In this document: piece after piece, positions 16,397-25,640 of the stretch | How positions within the stretch are numbered: the first letter of the stretch is position 1 | Layout of the letters: each line of letters begins with the position of its first letter | Assembly: GCA_013361525.1 (NCBI GenBank) | Contig: JABFXY010000069.1 | Span: 62,001 to 126,000, forward strand | From: Polyangiaceae bacterium | Lineage (GTDB): Bacteria; Myxococcota_A; Polyangia; Polyangiales; Polyangiaceae | Direction: 5' to 3' | Length of the DNA: 64,000 bases | The notes under the pieces: generated by a model | What the model was told of the DNA's origin: nothing | Seen by the model: the letters and a program-made list of their open reading frames with translations, nothing else | Databases searched by the model: none | Made by a program: the position numbers and the translations under genes

Positions 16397-19027
16397 GTGC
16401 GCACCGAGAGGCCCGACGCTCCGCTTCGAGACGACGTAAGGCTTCTCGGCGAGCTGCTCGGAGCGGTTCTTCGTGCGCACGAGGGCACCGCGCTCTTCGA
16501 CCTGGTCGAGGAGGTGCGTGCGCTCGCGAAGCGTGCGCGCGGTGGCAACGAGAGCGACGCGGCGGCGCTGCGATCGCGTCTCGCGGCGATTCCCGCAGCG
16601 ACGGCCGTGCCTTTGGCGCGCGCGTTCGCCCACTTTCTCGGCCTGGCCAACGTCGCGGAGCAGCACCACCGCGCGCGCAAGCTCGCGACGGGGGAGCGGG
16701 TCTTGTCGCGCGTGGTTCGCGCGGCGCGCGAGGCCGGTCGCACCGACACCGAGATCGCGGACGCGCTCTCCACCATCGCGATCGAGCTCGTCCTCACGGC
16801 ACACCCCACGCAGGTCGTGCGTCGAACCGTGCGCATGCAGCACCGCGCAATGCACGAGACGCTCTCGCTGCACGATCGGGCGACCGGGCGCACTCGACAG
16901 GTGTTGGAGCGCGAGCTCGCGCGACAGGTCGCGCTCTTGTGGAACTCGGACGAGGTCCGGCGCCGCAAGCCCACCGCGTCGGATGAAGTGAAGGCGGCGC
17001 TCGTCCTTTTCGAGCAGGTGCTCTGGGAGGCCGTGCCTCGTTACCTCCGCGTTCGCGACGACGTGCTCGATGCGCACGGCATCGCGATACGCGACGAGAT
17101 TCCAATCCGATTCGGCTCGTGGGTCGGCGGTGATCGAGACGGAAACCCGTTGGTTACGGCAGCCGTCACCCGTGAGGCGACGTTGCGCGCACGCTGGACG
17201 GCCGCGAGGTTGTGGCAATCGTCACTCGCGGCGCTTCGCGACGAGCTCTCCGTGGTCACCGCGACCGACGAGCTGCGAGCGCTCGCGGACGGCGCGCGCG
17301 AGCCGTACCGCGTGCTCGCGAAAGGGCTCATCGCGCGCTTTGCCCGGACCGAGCGCTGGTGTGAAGAAGCTTTGAACGAGCTCGGCGCGGGGAAACCCGA
17401 GCCCTCACCGCCGCCCGACATCATCCTGGATCCGCGCGATGTCGAAGCGGTTCTCGATGCGTGCGACGCCTCGCTGCGCGCGGTCGGGCTGTCGATCGTC
17501 GCCGACGGATCGCTGCTCGATGCGCGCCGTCGCGCGCGCTGCTTCGGCGTCGTTCTCGCGCCGCTCGACATTCGACAGGACTCCGGGGTTCACGCGGCCG
17601 CTTTGACGACCATTACGAATGCCTTGGGGCTCGGGTCCTATTCGGAATGGTCCGAGGCCGATCGAATGGCGTTTCTTCGGCGGGAGCTCGCGTCACCGCG
17701 ATCGCTCATGCCCAGGCGCCCGATCGACGATCCGGCGGTCGTCGAGCTCATGGCGACCCTCGGCGTCGTTCGGGACGGCGGCCCGGGCGCATTCGGCGTT
17801 TACGTCATCTCGATGTCGCGCGCGGCATCCGACGTACTCGCCGTGATGCTGCTCCAGCGCGAAGCGCGCATCGAGACGCCCCTCCGCGTCGTGCCGCTGT
17901 TCGAGACGCTCGACGACTTGGCGCACGCCGAGCGAGTCATGAGCGCTCTGCTCGACGAGCCTTCCTTCGTCGAACAAGCGCGCGGCCGCGTCGAGGTCAT
18001 GGTCGGCTACTCCGACTCGACCAAAGACGCCGGCCGTATGGGGTCGGCGTGGGCGATTCACAAAGCCCTGGAGGACGTCGCCGCATTGGTTCGCGCCCGC
18101 GGGCTTTCGCCCGTCTTCTTCCACGGGCGCGGCGGCACGGTCGGTCGGGGAGGAAGCCCGATTCGCGATTCGATCCTCTCGCTGCCTCCCGGCACGATGG
18201 AGAGCGGTTTTCGCGTCACGGTTCAAGGCGAGACGATCGACGCGACGCTAGGCCTGGAGACGGCGGCGATCGAGAGCCTCGACCTCTATGTCGCATCCGC
18301 GCTGGAGGCGACGCTCGCGCCCGATGCACCGCTCGATCCCGGCTGGCGCGAGGCGGTCGAGCACCTCGCCGCCGATGCGACCCGCGCGTACCGAGCGGTC
18401 GTGCACGACGAGCCCGCATTCGTGCCGTATTTCCGCGCCGTCACGCCCGAGCGCGAGCTCGGCTTGCTGCACGCAGGCAGCCGCCCCGCCCGCCGAAAAG
18501 GCGGCGACGACGTGGCTTCGCTCCGCGCCATTCCGTGGGTTTTCGCGTGGAATCAGGTGCGTTTCATCATTCCGGCGTGGCTCGGCGTCGGTGAAGCGCT
18601 CTCGCTCGCCGCACACGACGTGGAGCGCGCGCAGAAGCTCCGCGCCATGGCGAAAGGCTGGCCGTTCTTCCGATCGCTCACCGGCCTCGTCTCGATGTCG
18701 CTCGCGAAATGCGATCCCCAGGTCCTCAAGATGTACGAGGCGCAGCTCGTCCCCGAGCAGCTGACACCCGTGGGCGAAGCGCTCAGACGGGCCTTCGAGG
18801 GGACGAAAACCGCGATCCTCCATGTCCTCGATCAGAAGGAGCTTCTGTCGGACGATCCGCTCCTTCAAGCGAGCGTGGCGCTTCGCAACCCGTACATCGA
18901 TCCATTGAACATCCTCCAAGCCGAGCTCCTGCGACGATTGCGAGCCGGCGACGAAGATCCCGCCGTGCGCGAGGCTCTGCTCGTCACGATCAATGGTGTG
19001 GCGGCGGGCCTCCGCAATACGGGATAG
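16397..19027 (+). CDS. ppc: Phosphoenolpyruvate carboxylase
   Basis: An 876-residue enzyme, the normal length for bacterial PEP carboxylase, started at GTG 16397. It adds bicarbonate to phosphoenolpyruvate to give oxaloacetate, refilling the TCA cycle. Visible signatures are VLTAHPTQ with the catalytic His136, GSWVGGDRDGNP near residue 238, and FHGRGGTVGRGG near 575-586 (the Gly-rich loop with the essential Arg). The C-terminus is LRNTG, matching the conserved final RNTG that reaches the active site. The stop is immediately followed by a 136-base palindromic repeat that may end the transcript. Confidence 0.97.
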   Translation: MRTERPDAPLRDDVRLLGELLGAVLRAHEGTALFDLVEEVRALAKRARGGNESDAAALRSRLAAIPAATAVPLARAFAHFLGLANVAEQHHRARKLATGERVLSRVVRAAREAGRTDTEIADALSTIAIELVLTAHPTQVVRRTVRMQHRAMHETLSLHDRATGRTRQVLERELARQVALLWNSDEVRRRKPTASDEVKAALVLFEQVLWEAVPRYLRVRDDVLDAHGIAIRDEIPIRFGSWVGGDRDGNPLVTAAVTREATLRARWTAARLWQSSLAALRDELSVVTATDELRALADGAREPYRVLAKGLIARFARTERWCEEALNELGAGKPEPSPPPDIILDPRDVEAVLDACDASLRAVGLSIVADGSLLDARRRARCFGVVLAPLDIRQDSGVHAAALTTITNALGLGSYSEWSEADRMAFLRRELASPRSLMPRRPIDDPAVVELMATLGVVRDGGPGAFGVYVISMSRAASDVLAVMLLQREARIETPLRVVPLFETLDDLAHAERVMSALLDEPSFVEQARGRVEVMVGYSDSTKDAGRMGSAWAIHKALEDVAALVRARGLSPVFFHGRGGTVGRGGSPIRDSILSLPPGTMESGFRVTVQGETIDATLGLETAAIESLDLYVASALEATLAPDAPLDPGWREAVEHLAADATRAYRAVVHDEPAFVPYFRAVTPERELGLLHAGSRPARRKGGDDVASLRAIPWVFAWNQVRFIIPAWLGVGEALSLAAHDVERAQKLRAMAKGWPFFRSLTGLVSMSLAKCDPQVLKMYEAQLVPEQLTPVGEALRRAFEGTKTAILHVLDQKELLSDDPLLQASVALRNPYIDPLNILQAELLRRLRAGDEDPAVREALLVTINGVAAGLRNTG

Positions 19028-19162
19028 GGGCTGTCCCAAGTTTCGGCTCGTCCTTCGGCCCGGCCCGCGCTGACGCGCGCAAGTGAAGGCCGGGCCGAAC
19101 GCCGAGCCGAACGCTGAAGTCTGGACAGCCCCTTTATTGTCACTTGGCCGCCCTTCGGGCGG
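19027..19162. repeat. Dispersed palindromic repeat, copy 1
   Basis: A 136-base element starting on the last base of the ppc stop. Its ends are GGGGCTGTCC and GGACAGCCCC, and inside these TTCGGCCCGGCC faces GGCCGGGCCGAA, so about 106 bases can fold into one long hairpin. A conserved tail, ATTGTCACTTGGCCGCCCTTCGGGCGG, follows with its own small stem-loop (19148-19162). A second copy of the same length at 38605-38740, in the same orientation, is about 90% identical without gaps. It has no coding potential. It looks like a REP/MITE-type element and may also act as a terminator. Confidence 0.85.
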
Positions 19163-19239
19163 ACTCAGGCAGCGACGCCTGCCGGCGAGGAGCGGAGGGC
19201 CTTCACGCTTCTTCACGGAGCCGGCCTTTGCAGGGGAAT

Positions 19240-19260
19240 ATCGTTCGTTATAAGAACGAT
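19240..19260. promoter_or_regulatory. Inverted repeat just upstream of a start codon (possible operator)
   Basis: ATCGTTC, a seven-base spacer GTTATAA, then GAACGAT form a perfect 7+7 inverted repeat. It ends two bases before the ATG of the membrane protein at 19263. Its place suggests a repressor site covering the ribosome-binding region. No regulator gene is adjacent. Confidence 0.4.
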
Positions 19261-19262
19261 TC

Positions 19263-19811
19263 ATGGAACAAACAATTCGGGCGGTGGTGCTCTCCCTGCA
19301 TCTCGTTGGCGCAGCTGGGTTGTTCGCATCGATCGGTGTCGAGGCGGCCTTGCTCCGCGCATTGCGCCGAGCGCCGACCCTCGCGGCCGCGCGGGACGCG
19401 ATCGATGGGTTCGGCCTCAACCGGGTGCTCGGTCCGCCGTGCCTCGTGGCGTTGATTCTCAGCGGCGGCTGGCTCGCCCGCGGGCTCAGCTTCGCTTCGC
19501 CGTGGCTGCTCTCCGGCCTCTTCGCGCTCGTCGTCAACATCGCCGTCGGGGCGGCGGTGACCGGTCGGCTCATCGTGGGATTGCAGCGCGACCTCGCCGG
19601 CGCCGAAGGCCCGACGACGCCCACCGTTCGCGACCGAGCGAATGCCCTGTCCCTGGATCTCTCGTTCGCGACGCGCGCCGGCGTCACGCTGCTCGCGTTG
19701 ACCTCGATGGCGACGAAGCCCGACCCGTTCGGCATCGCCGTCCTCGCCGCGGGCATCGTGTCGCTCGTCGCATTGGGGTTGTTGGCGAGCCGGCAAATGA
19801 GGACGTCGTGA
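19263..19811 (+). CDS. Four-helix integral membrane protein, unknown
   Basis: A 182-residue protein with four predicted membrane segments: VVLSLHLVGAAGLFASIGV, VLGPPCLVALILSGGWLA, WLLSGLFALVVNIAVGAA, and a C-terminal pair AGVTLLALTSMA and GIAVLAAGIVSLVALGLL. The layout, with an early His in a helix, resembles small DUF2269/CopD-like membrane proteins, but I cannot name the family with certainty. An inverted repeat lies right in front of its start and may control it. The upstream repeat element separates it from ppc. Confidence 0.65.
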   Translation: MEQTIRAVVLSLHLVGAAGLFASIGVEAALLRALRRAPTLAAARDAIDGFGLNRVLGPPCLVALILSGGWLARGLSFASPWLLSGLFALVVNIAVGAAVTGRLIVGLQRDLAGAEGPTTPTVRDRANALSLDLSFATRAGVTLLALTSMATKPDPFGIAVLAAGIVSLVALGLLASRQMRTS

Positions 19812-19854
19812 ACGACGCGCAAGTTCTTCGTGCGCGCGGTGCCTCGGATCGGCC

Positions 19855-21333
19855 CTACTCGAGGAAACGCACCCGCGCGCGAAGTCGTGGCAAGCCGCGA
19901 AGCATGACCGCGCTCCAGCGTGTCATGCAGCTCATCATGCTCGAGGGCGGTTGTGGACCTTTGGGCGCAGGCTCGACGGTCGCTCGCCGTCCGTCGAATA
20001 CGATGGAGATCCGTCCCTGCACGAGGCCTCCCGGATCACAACGGTGAACCAATTGGTGCACCCGTTCGCGACAGAGCATCGATTCGGTCAACCCCTTGTC
20101 CGTTGCGGGCGGAGGTTTCATCTCCGACGCGGCCTCGGGCGACACGGACCGCACGACATCCCGCAGCCGCGCCCCGAGATCCAGGTCGCCGCGGGCCTCC
20201 GTCGCATCGACGAGGGCCTTGGCAATCGCGACGAACGCGGACCGCGGCACTGCGGGCACCTCGCGCTCGAACCAGTCGGGGGAGGCGGGCAGGAGACTTG
20301 CGAAGATGTTTTCCGAGAGGTCACGCCCCACGCTTCCCGGCACCACCACCGCCAGATCCGCTGCGAGCTGAAGCGCGGTTGTATCGTCACCGCCTCGTAG
20401 TGCGCCGAGCAAGAGCTGATACTTCGCATACGTCCAAAGCTGTGAGCCCGCGCGTGCACGCTCGACCGTCACGCCCAGCAGGAACGTCGCGTCGGCGGGC
20501 GTCGGCGCCGACTGTGCCGCGCGCGCCTCGACTTCACCGGGCATGAACGGCGAGCCTGCTGCGAGCAGGAGCGACTTCACCGTCGCGAACGCCTCCCACT
20601 GCCGGTCGTCTTGCTCCAGCAGGATCGCGAGCGTCATTTGCGCGTGGTGAAAGACGGGGTCTCCGTCCTTGGTCGCGTCGCTCGCACGTTGGGCGAGGTC
20701 CAGCGCGCTTTGCATGGTGAGCTTGCGCAGGCGCTCGTCCTCGAGCCCGAACGCGTGCGCTTCCAAAAGCTGCGCGGCAAGAACCCACGCCAGTGGGGAC
20801 GGGCCCCGTGACAAGCCCGCCCGAGCCGCTTGCTCGCTGGCCCTGAGCTCGTCGGTTCGAGACTCGATGCAGGTCACGTTTCGCAGCGTGCCGTGGTCCA
20901 GCGCGAATGCCGAGCCGAGCTCGCGACGCGCCGTGAGATAGCGATTGTACGCGTGCCGCTCCTCCGGTTCGAGGCGTGTGTCGACGAGCTCCTGCGAGAC
21001 GCGCGTCCAGCCGCCGTCGAGCACGAGCACTCTTTCGAGAGCCGGAAGCCCCTCCGGCAGGCCGATGAAGCTGTACTCGAGCTCGCCGAGGTCGACGGCT
21101 TTGCCCTTGTTCCGCGGCGTCGACTTGAAAACAGCAGCGAGCAGCGTGAGGTCGACGGCCGGCTCCTCGACGAATGGCTCCTCGACGACCTCGGGCGAGG
21201 ACCGCACGGGGAGCCCCTCGCACGGATCGCTCGGCGTCGATGGCGTCGGCGTCGTGGCCGGCGGCGGAGCGCTTTCCTTCGAAGGCGCGCACGACAATGC
21301 GCCACAAAGGAGGAGGATGCCGGCCGAACGCAC
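19855..21333 (-). CDS. Large helical lipoprotein of unknown function
   Basis: A 492-residue protein with a short signal peptide (MRSAGILLLCGALSC, Cys15), then a Pro/Ser/Thr linker with many negative charges. The body is mostly helical and rich in Leu, Ala and Glu (for example LAWVLAAQLLEAHAFGLEDERLRKL and LWTYAKYQLLLGALRGGDD), reminiscent of tetratricopeptide-like solenoids but without a clear repeat. The end is basic and includes a Cys pair (MLCRERVHQLVHRC) and GRISIVFDGRRATVEP. No enzyme motif was seen. It is convergent with the membrane-protein gene at 19263 and head-to-tail with the response regulator gene at 21415, 81 bases upstream. Confidence 0.65.
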   Translation of the reverse strand: MRSAGILLLCGALSCAPSKESAPPPATTPTPSTPSDPCEGLPVRSSPEVVEEPFVEEPAVDLTLLAAVFKSTPRNKGKAVDLGELEYSFIGLPEGLPALERVLVLDGGWTRVSQELVDTRLEPEERHAYNRYLTARRELGSAFALDHGTLRNVTCIESRTDELRASEQAARAGLSRGPSPLAWVLAAQLLEAHAFGLEDERLRKLTMQSALDLAQRASDATKDGDPVFHHAQMTLAILLEQDDRQWEAFATVKSLLLAAGSPFMPGEVEARAAQSAPTPADATFLLGVTVERARAGSQLWTYAKYQLLLGALRGGDDTTALQLAADLAVVVPGSVGRDLSENIFASLLPASPDWFEREVPAVPRSAFVAIAKALVDATEARGDLDLGARLRDVVRSVSPEAASEMKPPPATDKGLTESMLCRERVHQLVHRCDPGGLVQGRISIVFDGRRATVEPAPKGPQPPSSMMSCMTRWSAVMLRGLPRLRARVRFLE

Positions 21334-21414
21334 GACATCGATCCTTTATCGTCGAAGCGCCTCGCGCTCAATCGGATGTGCAGCCCTCCCGACGCGCCCG
21401 AGGGCCAGTGAATG

Positions 21415-21924
21415 CTACGCCAGGCCAGCCTGCCTGCCGCCCTTCGCCTTGTGGCCGGATGCCTCGTCGGGACCTTTCGCGCAAAAGGACCGCACCGTCT
21501 CCACGAGCACGTCGAGGTCGACGGGTTTGCGCAGGTAGCCGCTCGCGGCCAGCGCGCCCGCGTCCGCCACATCGCGCACACCCGAGAGGACGACCACCGG
21601 AATGTCGGCGAGCTCCGGGTCTGCGCGCTGAATGCCCCGGAATTCCCACCCACTCATCATCGGCATCATCAAATCGAGCAAAATGAGGCAGCAGCGACGC
21701 CTCTCCTTCCGAAGCAGCTCGATTGCCTCTTTGCCGCCAGGGACCTGAATCGTCGAGAAGCCGACCGCGCCGAGCACGAACGCGAGCGTGTCACGTATGT
21801 CCGGATCGTCGTCGACGATGCACACGTAACACTCCGTCGCTTCCTCGGTGGTGAAGCTACTTTTCGCAGCCGCCCTGTCGACCGGTTCCGATTCGATCGC
21901 CACGGGGAGGTCGTTTGCATGCAT
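21415..21924 (-). CDS. Stand-alone response regulator receiver protein
   Basis: A 169-residue protein started at ATG 21924. It consists of one receiver domain (residues 32-155) with the acidic pair in CIVDDDPDIRD, the phospho-acceptor Asp84 in LILLDLMMP, VVVLSG and the conserved Lys in YLRKPVD. A short Lys/Gly tail follows. With no output domain, it would act by binding a partner or as a phosphate carrier. It is divergent from the PAS/GAF histidine kinase gene at 22070, 145 bases away, so that kinase is its most likely donor. Confidence 0.85.
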   Translation of the reverse strand: MHANDLPVAIESEPVDRAAAKSSFTTEEATECYVCIVDDDPDIRDTLAFVLGAVGFSTIQVPGGKEAIELLRKERRRCCLILLDLMMPMMSGWEFRGIQRADPELADIPVVVLSGVRDVADAGALAASGYLRKPVDLDVLVETVRSFCAKGPDEASGHKAKGGRQAGLA

Positions 21925-22069
21925 TGGGCCGCGACGCGGAACGGGGAGCGTGTGACCGTGACGAAATGGTGCGAGGCTCCGGCGCGATCGAATTGCACGC
22001 GCCTTTTCCGTGACCGCCTCGTCCGGAGGTCGCATTGCACGTGCGCGAAGCGGGTCTACGCTCGGATGG

Positions 22070-24280
22070 GTGAACGACTGGGGCCGTGGCATCGACCGGC
22101 TATTTCGTCGGATCGCAATCGTCCATTGGACGACGGACCTCGAGCTCCGGATCGTTCGTGTGCTCGGTATGTTTCCCGGCGGCGATCGCATGATCGCCGG
22201 CTCCACCATCTATGACCTGGTGGACAGCCACGACCCGTCGGAGCGCATGATTTTCGCGCACGACGAGGCTCTCCGAGGCCGCGAATCGTCGTTTCGCTAT
22301 CGATTCAGAGACCATTCGTTCGACGTCGTGCTCGAGCCCGCGTTCGATGAGGCAGACAACATCATCGGATGTGTCGGTGCGGCCGTCGATGTCACGCAGC
22401 GGGTCCGCATTGCGACGGATCTGCTCAAGAGCCGGGCGCGTCTCGACGAGGCGCAAAAGGTCGCGCACGTCGGCAGCTTCGAATGGAACATCGCCACCAA
22501 CGAGATGAACTGGTCGGAGGAGCTCGAGCACATTTATGGGCTCGACCCAGGCGAGTTCCCCGGGACGTACGAGGCGTTTCTCTCGCGCGTGCACCCCGAC
22601 GATCTCGAAATGACGAAGGAGACGATCTCCACCGCGTGTCGGAACGCCACACCCTTCGTCTACGAACACCGGATCATTCGCAAGGACGGCAGCGTTCGCG
22701 TGCTCGAGACGCGCGGCGATGTCGTGTTGGACGCCGAACGGAGGCTCATCCGCGTCGCGGGCAGCTGCTGGGATGCGACGGAGGCGCGGGAGAGCTCGCG
22801 CAGTCTCGAGCACAGCGTCTCGGTGCTGCACGGGACACTCGAGGCGACGGCGGACGGGATCTTGGTCGTCGATTTGTTCGGCAAGGTGCGCGCTCACAAT
22901 CAACGGTTCTTGGCCTTATGGCGCATTCCGGAGTCGCTCGCTGCCCTTGCCGAGGACGAAGCGCTGCTCGCGTTCGTTCTCGATCAGCTCGCCGATCCGG
23001 ACGGCTTTCGTCGAGGCGTGCGCGAGCTGTACGGGTCCCCGGGACAAGAGAGCTTCGACATTCTCCGTTTCAAAGACGGGCGCGTGTTCGAACGGTATTC
23101 GCGGCCACAACGCGTCGGCGAGGCCATCGTCGGACGCGTCTGGAGCTTCCGCGACATTACCGACCGCGAGCAGGTCCTTCAGCGCGCCCAGTTGCTCTCG
23201 CGCGGATCGCGTCTGCTCGCATCGCTCGATATCGAGCGAGCGATGGATGGTGTGGCGCGCGCCTGCGTCCTCGACGTGTGCGAGGCATCGGCGATCGATC
23301 TCTTGAAGGGCGGGGCGATGCGGCGGATCGCCGGCGCGAGCCGCAACGACGGCGAGCCCGTTCCCGAAGGTCTACAGGAGTCGGTTCTGGCTGGTTTCTC
23401 GGCGCTCTATACCGTCGACGAGCGGTCGTACATCTCGGCGCCGATCATCGTGAAGCACGTCGTCGAGGGCGCGCTCACGCTCGCCTGCGCGCGGCGCTGC
23501 TCCTTCGGCTCCCCCGACCTCGAGGTCACCGAAGAGCTCGCGCGCCGCATCGCGCTCACCATTGCGAACGCACGGCTCATCGAGCAGGCGCAGGAGGCGA
23601 TCCGCGCGCGCGACGACTTCCTCGCGATCGCTGCCCACGAAATTCGGACGCCGCTCACGTCGCTGCGCCTGGCGGTGCAAGCGCTGCGAAGCGGCACCCC
23701 GTCGACGGAGACGACGGAGCGACTTCTCGGTGTGATCGAGCGCAATGATCGCCGACTCGCGCTTTTCGTCGACGATCTGCTGGACGTGGCGCGGATTCGA
23801 ACCGGGCAGCTTACGTTCGACGTGTCCGAGGAGGTGAACCTCGGCAAAGTCGTGCAAGACGTGGTGGACAGATTCGCGTCCGACATCGCCGCGTCCGGAT
23901 CGACCGTCACGGTCAAAGCTGCCCACGACGTCGTCGGCCCATGGGATCGATTTCGTCTCGACCAGGTGATCTCGAACCTGCTCTCCAATGCGCTGAAATT
24001 CGGCCTCGGAAAGCCCATCGAGATCACGATCGACATCAGCTCCGATACGGCGCTGCTGCGCGTGCGCGACTCGGGCATCGGCATTCCACGCGAGGTTCAG
24101 GAGCGCATCTTCGGCCCGTTCCAGCGCGCGGTGCCGATTCGTCGATATGGTGGGCTCGGCCTCGGCCTCTATATCGTGTCGACGATCGTGAAGGGGCTCG
24201 GCGGCGTCGTGCGTGTCGAAAGCGAAGAGCACCAGGGCGCTTCCTTCGTCGTTCAGCTCCCACGTGCCTCGGCAGCATGA
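22070..24280 (+). CDS. Multi-PAS/GAF sensor histidine kinase
   Basis: A 736-residue kinase started at GTG 22070; a GTG at 22010 would add 20 residues of low-quality sequence. Three PAS regions come first, the second a clear PAS-3 (WSEELEHIYGLDPGEF, HPDD, HRIIRKDGSVR). A GAF region follows (about 370-490), then HisKA with the phospho-acceptor His523 in AAHEIRTPLTSLR, and a HATPase (SNLLSNALKFG, VRDSGIGIP, GGLGLGLYIV). No membrane helix is evident, so it is a cytoplasmic sensor. It has no receiver of its own; the divergent single-domain regulator at 21415-21924 is the probable target. The signal is unknown. Confidence 0.93.
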   Translation: MNDWGRGIDRLFRRIAIVHWTTDLELRIVRVLGMFPGGDRMIAGSTIYDLVDSHDPSERMIFAHDEALRGRESSFRYRFRDHSFDVVLEPAFDEADNIIGCVGAAVDVTQRVRIATDLLKSRARLDEAQKVAHVGSFEWNIATNEMNWSEELEHIYGLDPGEFPGTYEAFLSRVHPDDLEMTKETISTACRNATPFVYEHRIIRKDGSVRVLETRGDVVLDAERRLIRVAGSCWDATEARESSRSLEHSVSVLHGTLEATADGILVVDLFGKVRAHNQRFLALWRIPESLAALAEDEALLAFVLDQLADPDGFRRGVRELYGSPGQESFDILRFKDGRVFERYSRPQRVGEAIVGRVWSFRDITDREQVLQRAQLLSRGSRLLASLDIERAMDGVARACVLDVCEASAIDLLKGGAMRRIAGASRNDGEPVPEGLQESVLAGFSALYTVDERSYISAPIIVKHVVEGALTLACARRCSFGSPDLEVTEELARRIALTIANARLIEQAQEAIRARDDFLAIAAHEIRTPLTSLRLAVQALRSGTPSTETTERLLGVIERNDRRLALFVDDLLDVARIRTGQLTFDVSEEVNLGKVVQDVVDRFASDIAASGSTVTVKAAHDVVGPWDRFRLDQVISNLLSNALKFGLGKPIEITIDISSDTALLRVRDSGIGIPREVQERIFGPFQRAVPIRRYGGLGLGLYIVSTIVKGLGGVVRVESEEHQGASFVVQLPRASAA

Positions 24281-24312
24281 CGCGATCTGCGCGCGCGCAG
24301 TGGAGCCCCTTT

Positions 24313-24326
24313 GCCACACGTGGGGC
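24313..24326. promoter_or_regulatory. GCCAC-type near-palindrome, possible activator site for the kinase at 24442
   Basis: GCCACACGTGGGGC lies about 65 bases upstream of the -24 element of the sigma-54 promoter at 24390. Related sequences occur upstream of the two other kinase genes (31184 and 32533). Position and symmetry suit the binding site of a sigma-54 activator. No footprint or wider search supports it yet. Confidence 0.4.
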
Positions 24327-24389
24327 GTGCTGACGGTCGTCGCGCTTCGCCTCCTCCGATCCGGACCGCCACGAGGCACGTAGCAACGT

Positions 24390-24406
24390 TTGGCAATCGA
24401 TTTGCT
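24390..24406 (+). promoter_or_regulatory. Sigma-54 (-24/-12) promoter
   Basis: TTGGCAATCGATTTGCT has GG (24392-24393) and GC (24404-24405) exactly ten bases apart, as sigma-54 requires. It matches TGGCA at -24 and TTGCT at -12. Transcription would begin near 24417, leaving a 25-base leader before the ATG at 24442. Confidence 0.7.
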
Positions 24407-24441
24407 TCAGTGCGCAGCTCAGCGTTGCGCGAGGGGTGCCC

Positions 24442-25536
24442 ATGGAGGATTCGAAAGCGTCGTGGCTCGGCCAGCGCGGGCTTCGTGCCGCGGATGGTTC
24501 CGTCTGGGAAGGATCCCGCTCGGAGCCGCCGATCTCCGAGGAGATTCCGTCGGACCCGGTCTCCGGATCGAAGGTCGGCCTCTTACCCACCGACGGAATG
24601 CAAAAAGGCACGATGTTCGCGGGCCGCTATCGAATCGAGCAATATCTCGCTCGTCGAGGAGGCGCCTATGTATGGGAGGCGATCGATCTCCACGCTCCCC
24701 CGCAGGAATCCTCGCGCGTCGCGTTGAAGGTCATGAACGCCTGTGCGCAGCCGGACCCTCGAGACGAGGAGCGATTTCGCCGCGAGACGTCCGTCGCCAG
24801 TGATTTCGAGGGACCGCATTTCGTGCGCGTGCTCCATTTCGGCGTCGCCGATGGAATTCGCTATATGGCATTCGAGCTCCTCGAGGGGGAGACGCTCGCA
24901 CAACACGTCGAGCGGGCGCGCCGGCTCTCGGCATTGCAATGCTTGTGGCTCCTCAAACAGGCGAGCGCCGCGCTGGCCACCGTCCACGCGCGCGGCGTCG
25001 TGCATCGGGACATCAGCCCCGCGAACATCTTCCTCGCGGCACAACCGGGTGGGGCGCGCCCGCTGCTGAAGATCCTCGATTTCGGTGTCGCGAAACGCGT
25101 CGAGTTCGATGCGCGGTTGACGAGCCCTGGGACGCGCATCGTGTCCTCCCATTACATGAGTCCGGAGCAAGCCCGGTGCGAGGAACACGTCGGCCCGGAG
25201 ACCGATCTGTGGTCGATCGGCGCGGTGCTCTATCGCTGTATGACGGGTCGCCGTCCATTCGATGGCGACCCGCGAAACCTCATGCGAGCGATCATGAAGG
25301 ACGAGCCGCCGCCGCCGTCGACCATCGTCGGCGGGTTCGGCGCGCCCGTGGACGACTTCTTCGAAATGGCGCTCTGCAAAGACACGGAACGCCGCTTCCA
25401 ATCCGCGGACGCCATGCTGGCGGCTTTCGAGGCCGTGGTCGCAGGGGAGCCGTCGCCGCCGCAGGTCGACCGCTCGCAGCTCGTGTTGGGCGAAACCGCG
25501 CCCGCGCGCCGGATCTCGATCGACCGCCGTTCGTGA
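24442..25536 (+). CDS. Soluble Ser/Thr protein kinase (kinase 1 of the island)
   Basis: A 364-residue kinase started at ATG 24442 after GAGGGG; the GTG at 24436 is a weaker choice. A 60-residue disordered N-terminus is followed by the kinase domain. The ATP Lys is Lys96 (VALKVM), the catalytic loop HRDISPAN has Asp190 and Asn195, DFG starts at Asp213, and MSPEQ ends the activation segment. The Gly-rich loop is weak (LARRGGAYVW), so nucleotide binding may be unusual. No membrane helix or extra domain. It is closely similar to the kinases at 31371 and 32678, sharing the QCLWLLKQ helix, which suggests tandem duplication. It converges on the sigma-54 activator gene across a hairpin, and a sigma-54 promoter lies upstream. 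Confidence 0.93.
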   Translation: MEDSKASWLGQRGLRAADGSVWEGSRSEPPISEEIPSDPVSGSKVGLLPTDGMQKGTMFAGRYRIEQYLARRGGAYVWEAIDLHAPPQESSRVALKVMNACAQPDPRDEERFRRETSVASDFEGPHFVRVLHFGVADGIRYMAFELLEGETLAQHVERARRLSALQCLWLLKQASAALATVHARGVVHRDISPANIFLAAQPGGARPLLKILDFGVAKRVEFDARLTSPGTRIVSSHYMSPEQARCEEHVGPETDLWSIGAVLYRCMTGRRPFDGDPRNLMRAIMKDEPPPPSTIVGGFGAPVDDFFEMALCKDTERRFQSADAMLAAFEAVVAGEPSPPQVDRSQLVLGETAPARRISIDRRS

Positions 25537-25589
25537 CACCGCCGTTCGTGACGGAGCGGACCGCTTCGTGCGGCGCGCCCCGTCGATGC

Positions 25590-25622
25590 GCGAAGACCAG
25601 CTCGAAAAGAACTGGTCTTCGC
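25590..25622. terminator. Bidirectional hairpin terminator
   Basis: GCGAAGACCAG (25590-25600) and CTGGTCTTCGC (25612-25622) form a perfect 11-base stem with an 11-base A-rich loop. It lies between the converging stops of the kinase at 25536 and the sigma-54 activator at 25641. Confidence 0.75.
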
Positions 25623-25640
25623 CTCAGCCGTGCGATGCGT

